Shown: piece after piece, positions 24,311 through 36,165 of the stretch
Position numbering within the stretch: the first letter of the stretch is position 1
Layout: each line of letters begins with the position of its first letter
Source of the DNA: Pycnopodia helianthoides
Lineage: Eukaryota; Echinodermata; Asteroidea; Forcipulatida; Asteriidae
Assembly: GCA_032158295.1 (NCBI GenBank)
Contig: CM063251.1
Location: forward strand, 13,901,757 to 13,965,756
Length of the DNA stretch: 64,000 nucleotides
Direction of reading: 5' to 3'
Notes under the pieces: model-generated
What the model was told of the DNA's origin: nothing
The model's database searches: none
The model's input: only the letters and a program-made list of their open reading frames with translations
Made by a program: the position numbers and the translations under genes

Positions 24311-26645
24311 TAACAAAAAATAAAGGTGGGGGGCTCGAAAAGCCATTTTCTCGACTTTTACATTGTTTCAGACGGAAATAATAGATCGTACCGCTATGAT
24401 TCAAATAGACAGTGAAAGTCTCGCGCGTATCGAAAATATTAAAGATACACATCAAACGAAGGATATATTTAGCTAAAAAATCAAATCTTCCTTTTAATTT
24501 ATCTTTGAACAAACATTCTTGAAAATAAAAAATACCTATAGCAATTTGATTGCAATACAATTTCAATATGCAATACAAATAATTTGTTACGTAGGTTTAA
24601 TGATAACATGAACGTCAGTTGGGCAACATCTTAATTGTTTACAAGTAATCGGCAATGGAGGTCAAGTATTTTTCTCAGGTTTTCTTTGTTGGTTTCTTTT
24701 ACTTGCATTATATTATGGCTTAATATTACTTTCCTTACAATGCGATATAATGTTTACAGCCATAAACTAAGTTCAACTGAAGTGTTTGAAGAAACAGAAT
24801 TGCGCACACGTAAAACTCATTATAGTTGGGACCAACTTGGTCTCGAAAGTTCGAATACTTCGAGCTTTCACATTGGGGTGAATATCCTTTCCTGAACAAT
24901 TACCATTCCTGTCAGCACTTGACATTTTCAAAAACGCTACTCGTTTATGACCTCGTTTGTCTTCCCATTGATACTTCTTTTTCCATGTCCATGTCACCAT
25001 TCCGGCACTTTTGGCCATTTCTCATCCCCTTGCTCGTACTTTATGGTTTGCAAATCTTCATTTATCCGTCGTCTATAGGCCTTTTACTGCATATATAATG
25101 CATTTCACGTTGCTACCCTATGGTCTCGAAGGGGTGTGTTTCTATTTCGTAGCTCATTATTCCAGATAAAAGTCAACAACCTTGAATCCGTTTGCTCTTT
25201 GGCTATCCACGCTATGCTTTGTGAGGGAAAAAAAAAACAGTTTGCGAAACAGTCTTTTTGGATTTGGAAGCATTACGGCCATTGTTGGTGCTGACGGGTC
25301 ATCCATTATTGGATTGAAGTAAGTGTAGATTTGCTCCCATTCGGCTGAGCGTGCCTTTACTTTAGATCCCAGGTTGATTCAAATCATTATACACCAACAG
25401 CTCGACGAAAACAGTCTGCTTATTTCCTCTAACTCCTGTTTGTTGGTTATTATCTTTATGGATAGTTATTATATATATTTTTTTTACTATTATTGATAGT
25501 ATTATATTTTTTATAAGTTTGAGTGAAATAAAGCATACAATCGGAAATAACAATAAATAAACAAGATACGATGCTAGGTCAGTTGTCTGGCTGATTTGAC
25601 TCCAGATTTTAGATCTTAAATTTAAAATAACTATTCTTATAGATTTTAGAATGTTATAACCTTACATTTGAGGTATTTGACGAAAATAAATAAACCAATG
25701 ATGAGTGGTAGTTTTTGTTTAAAACTAAACATTAATTATTGCGGGGATCCCTAATTTAATCTCACGCCCATTAGCCATGTGCACACGATTTTGCATGGTT
25801 AGTGTATTTTGTGCATTGCGAACTTATTGAATATGTTTGTATGTTTTTTTATTTATTTTTTTTAATTTTTTTTTTAACAGCATCATCTGTCAAAATTTGT
25901 TGAGAAAGGAGAGAAGAAAAAGAAAAAACATCTTGAGCAACACGTTTTTTGTTGGCGTGTTAGTTTGATTGATTGATTGATTTGTTTTTCTTGAGAAGCA
26001 ATCCCTTATCCCAATAGTCTAAACAGATCGACATGGGCCACTATCACCTAATTGACAATTTTAGATTATTCTCTGCAATTTAACACACACACACACAAAA
26101 AAAACATCCCAAACAAGCCACGCTCTCACCGTCCTAGTGGGTTTTCCGGTAAAGGTGTGAACATGGAAATGCTTTCAAACCCCCATGGGAGTTTTACTGG
26201 GCTGCGGTGTTTGATTTGTCGATTTGTATAATATTTCAACAGGGAACTTGTGAACTGTTTTAGAATTGTTGACGTAAACATCGCCGAGTGAACAACTTTT
26301 GATTACAAACCTAACACCTAAGCCACACATCTCCAAACAAAGGGTTTGACATTTTACTGGGTAGAAAAACAAATAGCAACAAAACACGTACAACTTAATG
26401 TGTTTTTATAATTCTGAAAAGTTTTAGGCCCTTTGTGATGCTTTGAAACACGATGCCAAAAACAAGTTCAACCTTTATGAATGCCGGGCACCAGACTATT
26501 ATTTTTTCTCCTGGTCTCATTTTGGTTATAGGCCCCGTACATTGAAATGAAGAGCAAGACGGTTGCTAGCGTATTAAATATTGCATCACTTTGAAGTAGT
26601 GATGCAACTAATAAGAATATTCACTTGGTTCTTATAAAGCTCATA
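24311..26645. other. intergenic, no supported gene
   Basis: AT-rich DNA with short T runs near 25845-25880 and a (CA)n at 26081-26096. No exon, RNA gene or mobile element is supported. Confidence 0.35.
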
Positions 26646-26868
26646 CACTCTAAAAAACTTCCGGGTCAGGATTGACGCAGATACGGGGCCTGACCAATTT
26701 CCGGGTCAGTATGACCTGCAATTTGTTTCAGAATGACCCAGAAATGGGTCAAAACGACGCAAAATTCGAGTTAAAGTCCCATTTTTGTAACCACTTTCCG
26801 GTCCAGCCTGACCCGGAAATGGGTCAGGCCTCCTGGTACCCGGATTCTGACCAGAGAGTTTTTAGAGT
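26646..26868 (+). repeat. GGGTCA-palindrome MITE, copy 3, intact ends
   Basis: Terminal inverted repeats are visible: CACTCTAAAAAACTTCCGGG on the left and GAGAGTTTTTAGAGT on the right. The body carries CGGGTCAGGATTGACGC, CGGGTCAGTATGACCTGC, AATGACCCAGAAATGGGTCA and CCTGACCCGGAAATGGGTCA. This is the best-preserved copy and sets the element length at about 223 bp. Confidence 0.8.
26704..26716. promoter_or_regulatory. estrogen-response-element-like palindrome in MITE
   Basis: GGTCAGTATGACC is a perfect match to the GGTCAnnnTGACC inverted-repeat (IR3) consensus bound by steroid-type nuclear receptors. The match is direct; any function is inference, since no promoter or gene is recognised nearby. 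Confidence 0.3.
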
Positions 26869-27084
26869 AATGTCCTTGTAGCTGGATCCAGACCGCGGCT
26901 TCACAGCATGATTACCCACTGTTCATTAGGCATACTTAGACAATCTCAAACTTTCTCAACTCCTTGTGGAGCATACAACCCTAAGCATCTTTAATCAACA
27001 CTAATTAGTTAATCCATCACAATACCGTAGCAGCTCTCACAGGTTCCCATTTATACACACGGGTAAATATGTATGGTAAATATT

Positions 27085-27477
27085 ATAGGAACATTACAGA
27101 ATTGGTTTTTGCTAACAAAACAGTTGCTGACAGTGTAAGCACTTTATGTAATCCACCTTATACATAAACTGACAAACCTGTAGAAGTTTGAGATCGATCG
27201 GCCATCTGGGTCACGAGAAAATAGCGAAAAACCGAGTACACACTTTGCATGAAATCACATAGATTCAACAAATGAATAAAACGCTCACTAAGTGATAAAC
27301 TCCAATCTGAAAATTAGTTTATTAATTTCTCATTAAGTATGGCATTTCAGACAGAAATATTTCAAGGGATGTTTTCTACTATCATCATCATTAGACCGTG
27401 TAAGTTTTATGTAAATCTGTGATCAAAAAGTATATTTCACAAGTTTTTTTCTTACCAACTCTGTAATGTTCCTTTAA
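27085..27477 (-). repeat. TTAA-type MITE, subfamily A, intact
   Basis: It is nearly identical to 7128-7521 in the same orientation, from AGGAACATTACAGAATTGGT to ACCAACTCTGTAATGTTCCT then TTAA. The left target site reads TTAT instead of TTAA. The few differences (for example GCTGGCAG against GCTGACAG, CTCTGAGCG against CACTAAGTG) suggest fairly recent activity of this subfamily. Confidence 0.85.
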
Positions 27478-27689
27478 ACAAAAAGGCGATTTTATTTTTT
27501 TGTTGCATCGGATATTAAACCACAACAAGCCATTCCATTTCTGTTTGTGTTTGTTGTTTCTCGTTATGTTGCTCCAAGTAGTAGATCTTTGAACGGTAGA
27601 AGTTTATTAAGACAGAGCTTCATCGATTTTTTTCACATATACATTCAATTGAATTTCACCAACACAGACACTTTAAGGGAAACAAGCCC

Positions 27690-28100
27690 GACCCGTGTAT
27701 AACGAGAATCTACATGCGAGCACTACACATGAAGTTCCCCTTCGCTCGGCCCCAGCGGCCTATCCAGGACCGCTGGGATGGGCTAATCAGCTTGCACAGA
27801 TTCTTGTTCAGGAAGTACGTCATGCGTGCAGTGCTTGCAGTGTGAGTGTGATGCATGATGGGACTGAGCATTAACCAATGAGCGTGCTTGATACGTTTGC
27901 CCATCCCAGCGCCTTTGGTTTTAAGGCAAGGCGCTGGGGACGAGCGAACAGTTCCCCTTGCATATTATGACATCACCAGCTCAAACGGCGCCCTCACTGA
28001 GAGGTCAAAGAAAGACCTATCATTGGCTGAGAGTTGTGCTTGGCGCGTACACATGAGCACATTTCCATTGATTGCTCTAATGGCTTTGTAACTTTTAAGT
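27690..28100. repeat. dispersed repeat related to 41580-41900
   Basis: It shares with 41580-41900 the order CCTCACTGAGAGGTCAA, TATCATTGGCTGAGAGTTGT and GAGCACATTTCCATTG (CCTCATTGAGGTCAA, TTATCATTGGCTGAGAGTCG and GTGCACATTTCCATTG there). It also has its own near-palindromic GCGCTGGG/CCCAGCGCC words at about 27905 and 27936. Frames across it are repeat-derived. Confidence 0.5.
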
Positions 28101-28565
28101 GCACAGTGTAATCAACTGTTCAGTTTTACTTCAGTAAATGCATTAACAAACTTGATATCAACTTCGCCATTTTTCTTGAAAACGATTGTTGTTTTACGTT
28201 AACATGGCTTTCGATTCGGTATCGATTCATACACGAGTTTTTGTTGACCAATGCGAGTACCGGTAATGTATAGAACGAGGGTTTTTACAAGTGCTTACAG
28301 CATCGCCGATGAACCCAAATCGAGACATTCGATTGTGATGAAGAAAACAACCGCCTCCCCCCTCAGAACACACCAATTGAAAAAAAAACTAAACTGTGTG
28401 ACTGAAAACGACATCCCGTCCATTTTTACTTTTTTTTTTAAAGAATAAATAATATATAACATTTCATGCTTTTGTTTACAACTTTGATGTGTGAATCATA
28501 CTTTAAAGAACAAAACACTATTCGTTACATCATTGAAAGCGGCAAATACTATTAAGCAGTTCACT

Positions 28566-28693
28566 GTTGTTCATTCACCGTTTACCGTTGCTTGTTCACC
28601 GTTTACCATTGTTCGTAAAAAACCAATTACCATTGCTCGTTCACCATTTACCTTGCTCGTTCACCATTTACCGTTGCTTGTTCACAGTTACCG
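28566..28693. repeat. degenerate tandem repeat, about 21-bp unit
   Basis: Repeated GTTCACCGTTTACCGTTGCTT, TTCACCATTTACCTTGCTC and similar words, six imperfect copies, partly interrupted by AAAAAACCAATTACC. Confidence 0.7.
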
Positions 28694-31600
28694 TGCTTTC
28701 ATCCCGTTTCTTATTTTATATTACACATTGCTTGCTTAAACATTGTCGACCCCGTTTTTTCTTTTCCTTTACTCCCTTTTTTTTGGGGGGGGGGGGTGGG
28801 GGGCGACGTTCCTGTTGGTTTTGTACACAAAACCGACGAAGCGAAGACGTCCTCGCTCTGTCAAAACATCTGAACCCCTTCCGAACTCATTTTGTGGGGT
28901 CGATCTATTGTTGCCCGTTTGTTCTATACTCTCATGAGTATAGTAGACTATAACATTGTTCCACTGTTCATAGCACCACACAAGTCAACATGTTTGTTGA
29001 CCTGGTAAATCGAAGAGTGCTTTCTTTTTCTCTCATAGCTTTGACCCATTTGTTTATAGCAAACTTTAAGTTCCGCTTAAGTGATGTTCACGGAATTTCT
29101 GTGTACACCTGTTTCAAAAATGCGGAAAAAATTATAACTTGGAGGAAGTCTTTCTTCCCACGCACTGCACCACTTCAAAGAACCTGTTTCCAGCTTCACC
29201 GCAACAGTTCTAACCTGCCACATTGTAACATTATGGTCCTCTTTCTATATTGTATACATTTTTTTTGTTCATCCTTGCCTCCCCCTCCCTCCCTAGCGTT
29301 AGCCTTATCCATGGGTGACCTTTAAGGGCCTTGTCATGGGCGACTTCCATGAACTACACATTTCGAAAACATCGCAATCCGGAGACCTTTTTTATATACA
29401 GCTGCTATTTTGAATTAAGGGAAAGAAACTCATGTGGTTTGTCATGACATTTACTTCTTGTCAGGTATGCAAAGATTTAACAGCTAGGTAACCCAACTCT
29501 GGTCGTAAACATCGGCATCATTTGGATAGTTCTTTCAATATACAACACCACAAAGCGAATCTAAGCATCCCCATGCAACTTATCATAGGTCTTTGTTCAA
29601 AAGTCTCCATACAGTAATTTCAGTTTTTGCAACTCTTTCCCAACGCCAAGTTGATATAGACACAATGCCCGGAGGTACACGGTGGTGAACTAATTGTTTT
29701 CCCACGAAGCACAGTCGGAGTCTCCGCTTAATGGCGGCAAACTTGAAGGGGCATGCGCGCTCCTTGCCGGCGTGGTAATGGCGGCGAACGAGGATTTGCG
29801 GATGCAGTATAGAAGAACGGGTTAGATTAGGGAACTCAGGTCAATAATTAATTGATTCAGCTCAGACAAACACCGAGGCCATTTGGGAATCTACGTCTTT
29901 GCAATCCATAATATCGTGAGATCATCTAAACTGCCTGACGTGACATTCCTCTGTTTAAAACTTCCTTCGTTTATTTTCTTGGGGTTCTGGTTTGACTTTG
30001 TTTTTGTTTACATGGTTTGTACCTTGTTTTCGTGGTTGAAGTTGATGTTAACTTGGCTCCTTGCTAAATTTGAGAATATTGTCTTTTATTGTACTTTCTG
30101 TGGTGACCAAATTCCACCGAAATGACGAGTACTGTTGGTATTGAATATGGTGTGTTCTTCTGTGGTGTTTTGGGTTTTGTTTGTTTTTTGTCGAAATGAA
30201 CTGATTTTCGGCTTGGCTCGGCTCACCTAGCGTATTAACCGACTAAACAACTAAGCTGCAGAGTGGTGTGACTCCTACCAATAAAAACATTGTGGAGAAT
30301 AGTTGAGCTTACTTTACAGACAAAACATTCGAAACTCTGGCCCGAACATCAGCCGTCTTGATGCCCAGCTTGTGGCGCAATACCGGTAGCTTCGAGCGGT
30401 CGTTGACGCCCACGAAATACAATTAGCGAGAGGGCTCACTTCTATGCACGTTTAGGTGTCAACCTTTAATATGTACTTCTAATATATAAATATTGATATA
30501 TAAACCCCCAACAACATATCAATGAACATTGTTAATTAGGCAGGGAAGCCACTGAGATTGATTCCTAAATCCACATCATGTAACGAACTAAAAATTAAGA
30601 CTTGAGTGAAAGGTTCTTTATTTATTTTGCTGGACGATCAGATACCTGATCACACGGGTACTTTCACATTCAGCAGTTTTCATTCCCTCGTCTGAAACTG
30701 AGCATTACTTCAGCCGATTGATTGAAACACGGGTTACAGGTCTAGATGCTGCGAGAATCCCACAATTCCCTTACTAGAAATAATACAATAAATCGCAAAT
30801 CTCTATCTCATGACCAAAAGTAGCAGACGTGCCATTTTGTCGACTTACACAATTCATTTAAAAGAAGAAGAAAAAAAACCTACACATTAAACCGATAACC
30901 CTTCGGCCGTGAAACATGACTACAAGAAGCATAAAACGAGCTGGACCGGTGAATTAACGATAATATAATATTTCATGACTCTTGAGAATCTGACCGCATC
31001 TTCCCGTGTATTATCCTTGCCGCACGTTTCTACCACGGTGCTTTTCTTTAAACTACCCACTTTTCACTTATTTTATTTTATGGTGGGTGTATTTTCATTT
31101 TTGTTTGTTTATGCACCACAGAATAACAATGGGCAATCGAGAACGTACCCAGAATCATTTTAAAATGCGGTGGGATTTCTTAATAAAGTGACGCCGTCAA
31201 ATCGTCAGAATGTTACAAAGGGAAGGAAGTGGCGTGGGAATACAGTATTATCTCCAGTGTTAATCCGTTTCAATGAAACATCTTGACTTCTTCCTCTGTC
31301 ATAATTTCGTCTGACAGCCGAGCCGGCTCGTAAGCCTTCCGAGGGGAGGGTTTTCTTCACACCGTTTTGTGTGCGGAGACTCTGTGGTCCGGGGCTTTGT
31401 CATTAGATATCATCGCCACTGTTGGGCAGGGGGAGTTTCTGAAGATTTGGGACATGCAAAGATTTAGCCTCGAGCAGTCTTTTTGGTTTTATGTTCGTTT
31501 TCTTTTGTCAGAAGCGCACGACTTCATTAAGACGAAAGACAACAACACTAATCATGGTTTAATATGATTTTTATTTTTTTTGGCGGGTGTGTGGGTTTGT

Positions 31601-31816
31601 AATTTCGTGGAAAAGAGAGAGCACGGGATAAACAGTAGCGGAAGGTTAGACCATGACCTACGGCTTTATGATTACGGCTGCCCTTCATCTTGACAAAAGA
31701 CAATGACGGATTCTTTGTAGATCGCCAACAGCGTCATTGTCACAACTATACAAGGAGTATTTTCTTGACTCCCCCAATTTATAATTAAATGCCAAATATT
31801 GACAATAATCAAAAAG
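28694..31816. other. intergenic, no supported gene
   Basis: A poly-G tract lies at about 28785-28803, then GGTTTTGTACACAAAACCGA, a small palindrome similar to the one at 47593-47608. No exon with paired splice sites or recognised product was found in this 3-kb stretch. Confidence 0.3.
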
Positions 31817-31818
31817 TG

Positions 31819-31842
<24 letters not shown>
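31817..31842. repeat. (GT)n microsatellite
   Basis: About 13 uninterrupted GT dinucleotides followed by a poly-G run. Confidence 0.9.
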
Positions 31843-31849
<7 letters not shown>

Positions 31850-32783
31850 GGGGGCAGAGGGAGTTACATATTGTTTCAAGCCTGTATTTTTCCGAATAGT
31901 ATTTTTTTTCGAAGAATATAGCCTGCTTATTATTAGATTTCATAGTTGTATTGCTGTTTTGTTTTCTTCACTTTTCCAGATTAATACAACATCAGCTGCG
32001 CTGTATTACTCAAACAAATCAATAGCCGAAGGCGTTCTTCAATGCACAATCGACCTTCACTTTCCCTTAGGCCTAACCCTCACCTTCCCTTTTAGTGCAT
32101 TCTTTCAGATACTTTCACTCTTTTGTGCAATGGATCTACCCTTTCTGGCACTTTTGCTTATGAGCCGTTCGGTGCAATGCTGGAAAGTGTGCGAATGGTT
32201 ACATCAACTTTCCTTTTCAACGATGTGTAAATGTATTGCGTACTTTTACACCGCACTTATTGATTCATTGTCATTTGAACGGTTGAACACGCGTCACGTG
32301 ACATACTTTATTTTGCCATGTATACTGTTTCGACACTCTAAAATTAAATGTAGGGGTCCTATATTGATAAATATAGGACGCTTGGGAACCTTCGCAGCTA
32401 ATCTTCGCGCGTTGTAATAGTTTTTTTTCACATTGAGTACCGTAAGTATTGATAGCAGAATATAACCACTCGTTGAGATCTGGACCGTTCCATTTCACCT
32501 ATGCCATACTCTGCCATATTGTACTCATAGGCATCCATTATGTGCATATTGTATTGACGAGATGTATTCCGCAGCTGATTCATTGTGTCTTTGCTTCTTT
32601 TTCTTTTTTTTCAAATGCAGGGTGCGACTGTTCAAGATTAAGCGTCAGAAAGTTCGTCTGTACATCGGGTACCGGTAAGCTCTCAATGGCTCAAAAGAAT
32701 ATCTCAAAGAAGTAGTACCTCAATCAGTTGTAGTTTTTTGTTTTTGTTTTTAATTTTTCCCCACCCCGCCAGAAGCAGTAATT
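31843..32783. other. no supported gene
   Basis: A plus-strand frame is open for 199 codons (31818-32417), but it begins in the GT microsatellite, lacks a recognised domain, and has low-complexity hydrophobic composition typical of AT-rich chance frames. Confidence 0.3.
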
Positions 32784-32984
32784 CGTCAGCGTTTTCACGA
32801 AGTAGCACGCTATGTGCTTAAGTTCAAGTCATCAAGTATCTACATTGATAAATTTAAATGGAAATACTTCGAAGTTTGGAAGGAAAGTGGGTTTCTAAAA
32901 AATGTTCAACTTCAGAGGCCGTTTTCTCTGATTGTTATTTTTTGCTGGTATAGCAGTGCGTGCTACTTCGTGAAAACGCTGACG
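32784..32984. repeat. foldback element with perfect 27-bp arms
   Basis: Arms 32784-32810 and 32958-32984 are exact reverse complements: CGTCAGCGTTTTCACGAAGT... and ...ACTTCGTGAAAACGCTGACG. The 147-bp spacer is unrelated AT-rich DNA. The word TTTTCACGAAGTAGCACGC resembles the TTTTCACGAACTGACACG unit of 2180-2550, so the two may be diverged members of one element. Confidence 0.8.
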
Positions 32985-33818
32985 AGTTGTACGACCTTAA
33001 ATCGCTAAGGACTAAATTACGTGAGACAACCCTACCCGAAAACATCCTGTTGTATGAACACCATAGAGCTATAATATAGCTGTAGATATACACCCATGGA
33101 AAAAAAGGCTTTCGGCAGCAGTGGCTCTGTTTGGACTATTGAAAAGGCTTTTTACTCATCAGCAGCTAGCGTCACAGCCGTAGCAGAGAAGACGCTTGCA
33201 AACAGTGCAAATTTACATAAACTTATGGGGTATGAAAAAAAAATTATGTTATTTATTTTTTATGAATATCATGGAGTGATTCTACAAAAAGCGTACACAC
33301 AAACTTGCCAATCATTGAATCTTATTGCTTAGAAAAAACCCGGTTACCATCTGCTCGATCAATTGGTATATCACGCCTATGAGTGGTACTCGCCGTTGTT
33401 TCTCTTTTTTTTTCATTAAGAATTTGAATTGAAACCCGTAAATGTTTTTCGGTAAGCGTCTTGGTATAGGATTTCTGATGCGTCGTTACCCGTTTTACTG
33501 TGTTTTCTCAAAAACAGAGCAAGATTAAGTACACCTTAAAAAAATAAACAAATAAATAAATAACAAATTAAACAAATATAAAATTCTATCGTTTGCTCTG
33601 AATGGAACAAGGTTACTGTTATTACGGTACCAAGTCAGTGATTCGTATTATTAATTGACACGTATACTACCGATGCATTCCAACTAGGCCGAATTTTCAA
33701 TTTAAATAGAATTAAATAACAAAATGATAACAAAATAAAAACAATAAAAGGACGACATTTGGTTTTCCACCAACGCCGAGTCAGCCGGCTTCTTGTCACA
33801 ATAATGTGTAGAAACTAC
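32985..33818. other. no supported gene
   Basis: A first-exon-like frame (ATG at 33096, Kozak-like CCCATGG) reaches a possible donor at about 33229 but has low-complexity Ser/Ala/Lys composition and no partner exon. Confidence 0.3.
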
Positions 33819-33882
33819 ACTCTAAAAACTCCCGAGTCAGAATTGACTCAAATTCCGGGCCTGACCCATTTCTGGGTCAGGC

Positions 33883-34206
33883 CAACCTCGTCCCCAGGGT
33901 GTGTCGAGCAGTACGAGGTTGACCGCTCTCTCACCCTGGTATTGGATCATTTGCATATCCAAAAAATTTGGATACGTATGCAAATTAGAATAGTCTGGCT
34001 GCTTTTCAAAATTCACATCTTCGTCATGGTCTCGTGGTCCGGTACCAGATTTAATAGCCTGTTTGTACATTGGTTGCCGGCCGGCTGTTTTGCCAAAGGT
34101 TAACATTTGGTTTTGTCCAATCAGGGTCCAAGTAAGGAGTTTCCCTCCCAGGGTTTACTATTGTAAACATTGTTGGAAATAAAGTAAACCATGGGGACGA
34201 GGTTGG
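33883..34206. mobile_element. nested MITE with 13-bp inverted ends and 9-bp target duplication
   Basis: The element begins CAACCTCGTCCCC and ends GGGGACGAGGTTG, exact complements. It is flanked on both sides by GGGTCAGGC (33874-33882 and 34207-34215), a 9-bp target site duplication. The interior is non-coding. An 8-9 bp duplication points to a hAT, P or Mutator-like transposase acting in trans; the sequence does not decide between them. Confidence 0.85.
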
Positions 34207-34207
34207 G

Positions 34208-34220
34208 GTCAGGCTGACCC
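34208..34220. promoter_or_regulatory. estrogen-response-element-like palindrome in MITE
   Basis: GGTCAGGCTGACC matches the GGTCAnnnTGACC consensus exactly and lies within GGGTCAGGCTGACCC. It spans the right junction of the nested insertion, where the duplicated target restored the palindrome. Confidence 0.3.
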
Positions 34221-34300
34221 GGCAACTGGTCAAAATGAAATTGTGACCCAGATTTCGACCTTTGACACGTATTCTGGGTCGCAGTTACCCAGAACTGGAT

Positions 34301-34751
34301 TTAACACATTTAACATTTCATTAGAAATGCCCTTACCCGTTCTTGGCACAATGATAGGCGGGGTGAAAATGAATCGCCTCCCAATGGATAATGTCATTGT
34401 TCCCAAAAAAGATATACGGACTAGAGCTTCTAAAAATAACCTTCAATTGATTCTCTATAGTTGTACGTACAAATGTAATTGAACGTTGATAGTTCTCGTT
34501 TGCGTACGCAATTCTTATAACTTATATACAAATTGATAATCAAAGTGGCTTTAGTTACAGATTCGGATTCTATTAAACCTAATTCCTTGTAAGATAACAG
34601 TCTAAATCCTTCACAATAAACCAATATGAGTTTAACCTATATGTAGTATCCCAAAATGCCCTCGTATTGGTAATTGTCAAACATACCTTAATCATCTCGA
34701 ACCATCCCAATCCTTCGGATGGTTTTGAATGCTTTTTTTTATTGAAGATGC
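34301..34751. other. no supported gene
   Basis: Short unsupported frames only; no repeat is recognised. Confidence 0.35.
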
Positions 34752-35100
34752 TTAAAGGCCCTGTACACTATTGGTAAGATCGAAACATACAAATGTTAAG
34801 AGACTCACACATCACTTACATGATTTAAAATAAGTAAAGGTAGAATGGGTTCTAAATATTTCTGCCTAAAATGCTATCGTTTCTGAGAAATGAGTAAAAC
34901 AATAGTTTTTATCACGTGTGATGAAAACTTGATGTTGAAAAAACAGAAAACACATAAGGTCTCTTTTCACTAATTTCTCGTGACCTCGATGACCAATTGA
35001 GCTCAAACTTTCACATGTTTGTTTGTTCATGCATATGTTGAATCACACAAAATGCGGACACTGATTTTGAGCCGTTACCAATTGTGTACACAACCTTTAA
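34752..35100 (+). repeat. TTAA-type MITE, subfamily D, intact
   Basis: TTAA at 34752-34755 and 35097-35100. The left end is AGGCCCTGTACACTATTGGT; the right end is ACCAATTGTGTACACAACCT. The interior includes AAATGAGTAAAACAATAGTT, TTTATCACGTGTGATGAAAA and CTCGTGACCTCGATGACC. It is the same subfamily as 39010-39372, which lies in the opposite orientation. Confidence 0.85.
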
Positions 35101-36000
35101 GCAAAGGCCAAAGTCGCGCAAGAACTATCGTCGACCATTGTTCGACTAAAGTAAGCCCAAACTGTGTCTAGTTGACATCTGTGTAAGTTGACCTCGAGAG
35201 CGTACGGGTTTTCGCGAGAATCTGTCTGGCTATCCGGGCATCTCAATTAGCAGTTTCAGCGTGTATTGTAGCAATTTTTTTTTTAAGAACTAGTTTTGTG
35301 ATGTTTTACTCAGTTTCATCCTTTGTATATGGTTTGAGTAAACGAAAAAGCTTGATTTAGAAATTGTAAACTTTGCAAATCTTCACGTTTGACCAAAAAT
35401 AACATGCAATAGAAGGCGATCGTCGTGATCCTTGACGTACACGCATGCAAACTCGAGCAAGTTGTTACATAGTAGTAGTACGGTACCCAAAACGTGCGAA
35501 AAAAAACCTTGACAGTGACCACTTAGAAAATGACTGGCGAGCTTTTTTTCATGTTTTTTTTTAATGTAATTTTCCCCAAGGTTTGTTATGGCATTGTAAC
35601 TATTAGAATAAATTAGAACATAGTGGAATGAAAATAAAGAATCCTTATGTAAACAGTGCCCTTTCGATAGCAACCGAGGCAAATACGACGTTAAATATGT
35701 CAAACGACAGTAAACCAACGTGACATTTGAAATGTGCAGTGAAGTTACGCTTCACTGAAGATACGGGCTAAGTACTATTTCATGTTGGTTTCTGTGATAA
35801 GGTCTGGAAATTGGCCCCAAAGAAGAGGGGTTGGTGTGTATTTATTTTTTTTTTTTTGAGGGGGGTTCACACCGAGGTTGACATACACTGCTCAAGCTTT
35901 GAATCAAATAACAACGTGGGTTTATGTTACGTGATTTTTGTCAAACTCGTAACGACTGGACTTTACCCCAAATTTGTATTCGGTAATCCATAGGACCCCT
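35101..36000. other. no supported gene
   Basis: AT-rich DNA with short T runs. Two overlapping minus-strand frames (35316-35718) lack splice and domain support. Confidence 0.35.
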
Positions 36001-36165
36001 GGGGTCGATTTCACAAAACTCTTCGTAACTTAGTACTAGTCCTAGGCAACGCTAAGAGATAGGACTAGTCCTAAGTTAGGACCAGTACTTAGGACTTAGT
36101 CCTATCTCTTAGCATTGCCTAGGACTAGTCCTAAGTTAGGAAGAGTTTTGTGAAATCGACCCCAG
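36001..36165. repeat. 165-bp foldback MITE (GGGGTCGATTTCACAAA ends)
   Basis: The whole element is a near-perfect inverted repeat: GGGGTCGATTTCACAAA on the left and TTTGTGAAATCGACCCC on the right. Internal arms are built from AGGACTAGTCCTAAGTTAGG words, themselves palindromic around ACTAGT. No coding capacity. Confidence 0.9.

Larger units (their letters stand above)
33819..34300 (+). repeat. GGGTCA-palindrome MITE, copy 4, interrupted
   Basis: Left terminus ACTCTAAAAACTCCCGAGTC, then GCCTGACCCATTTCTGGGTC. The copy is split by the 324-bp element at 33883-34206 and resumes with TGACCCGGCAACTGGTCAAA and CTGGGTCGCAGTTACCC. The right terminus is eroded. Confidence 0.75.

Noticed and set aside
31818..32417. 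199-codon plus-strand frame
   Set aside because: It begins in a (GT)n microsatellite, has no domain, and its hydrophobic composition is that of AT-rich chance frames.
33096..33228. Possible first coding exon with Kozak-like start
   Set aside because: Low-complexity peptide and no phase-matched partner exon.
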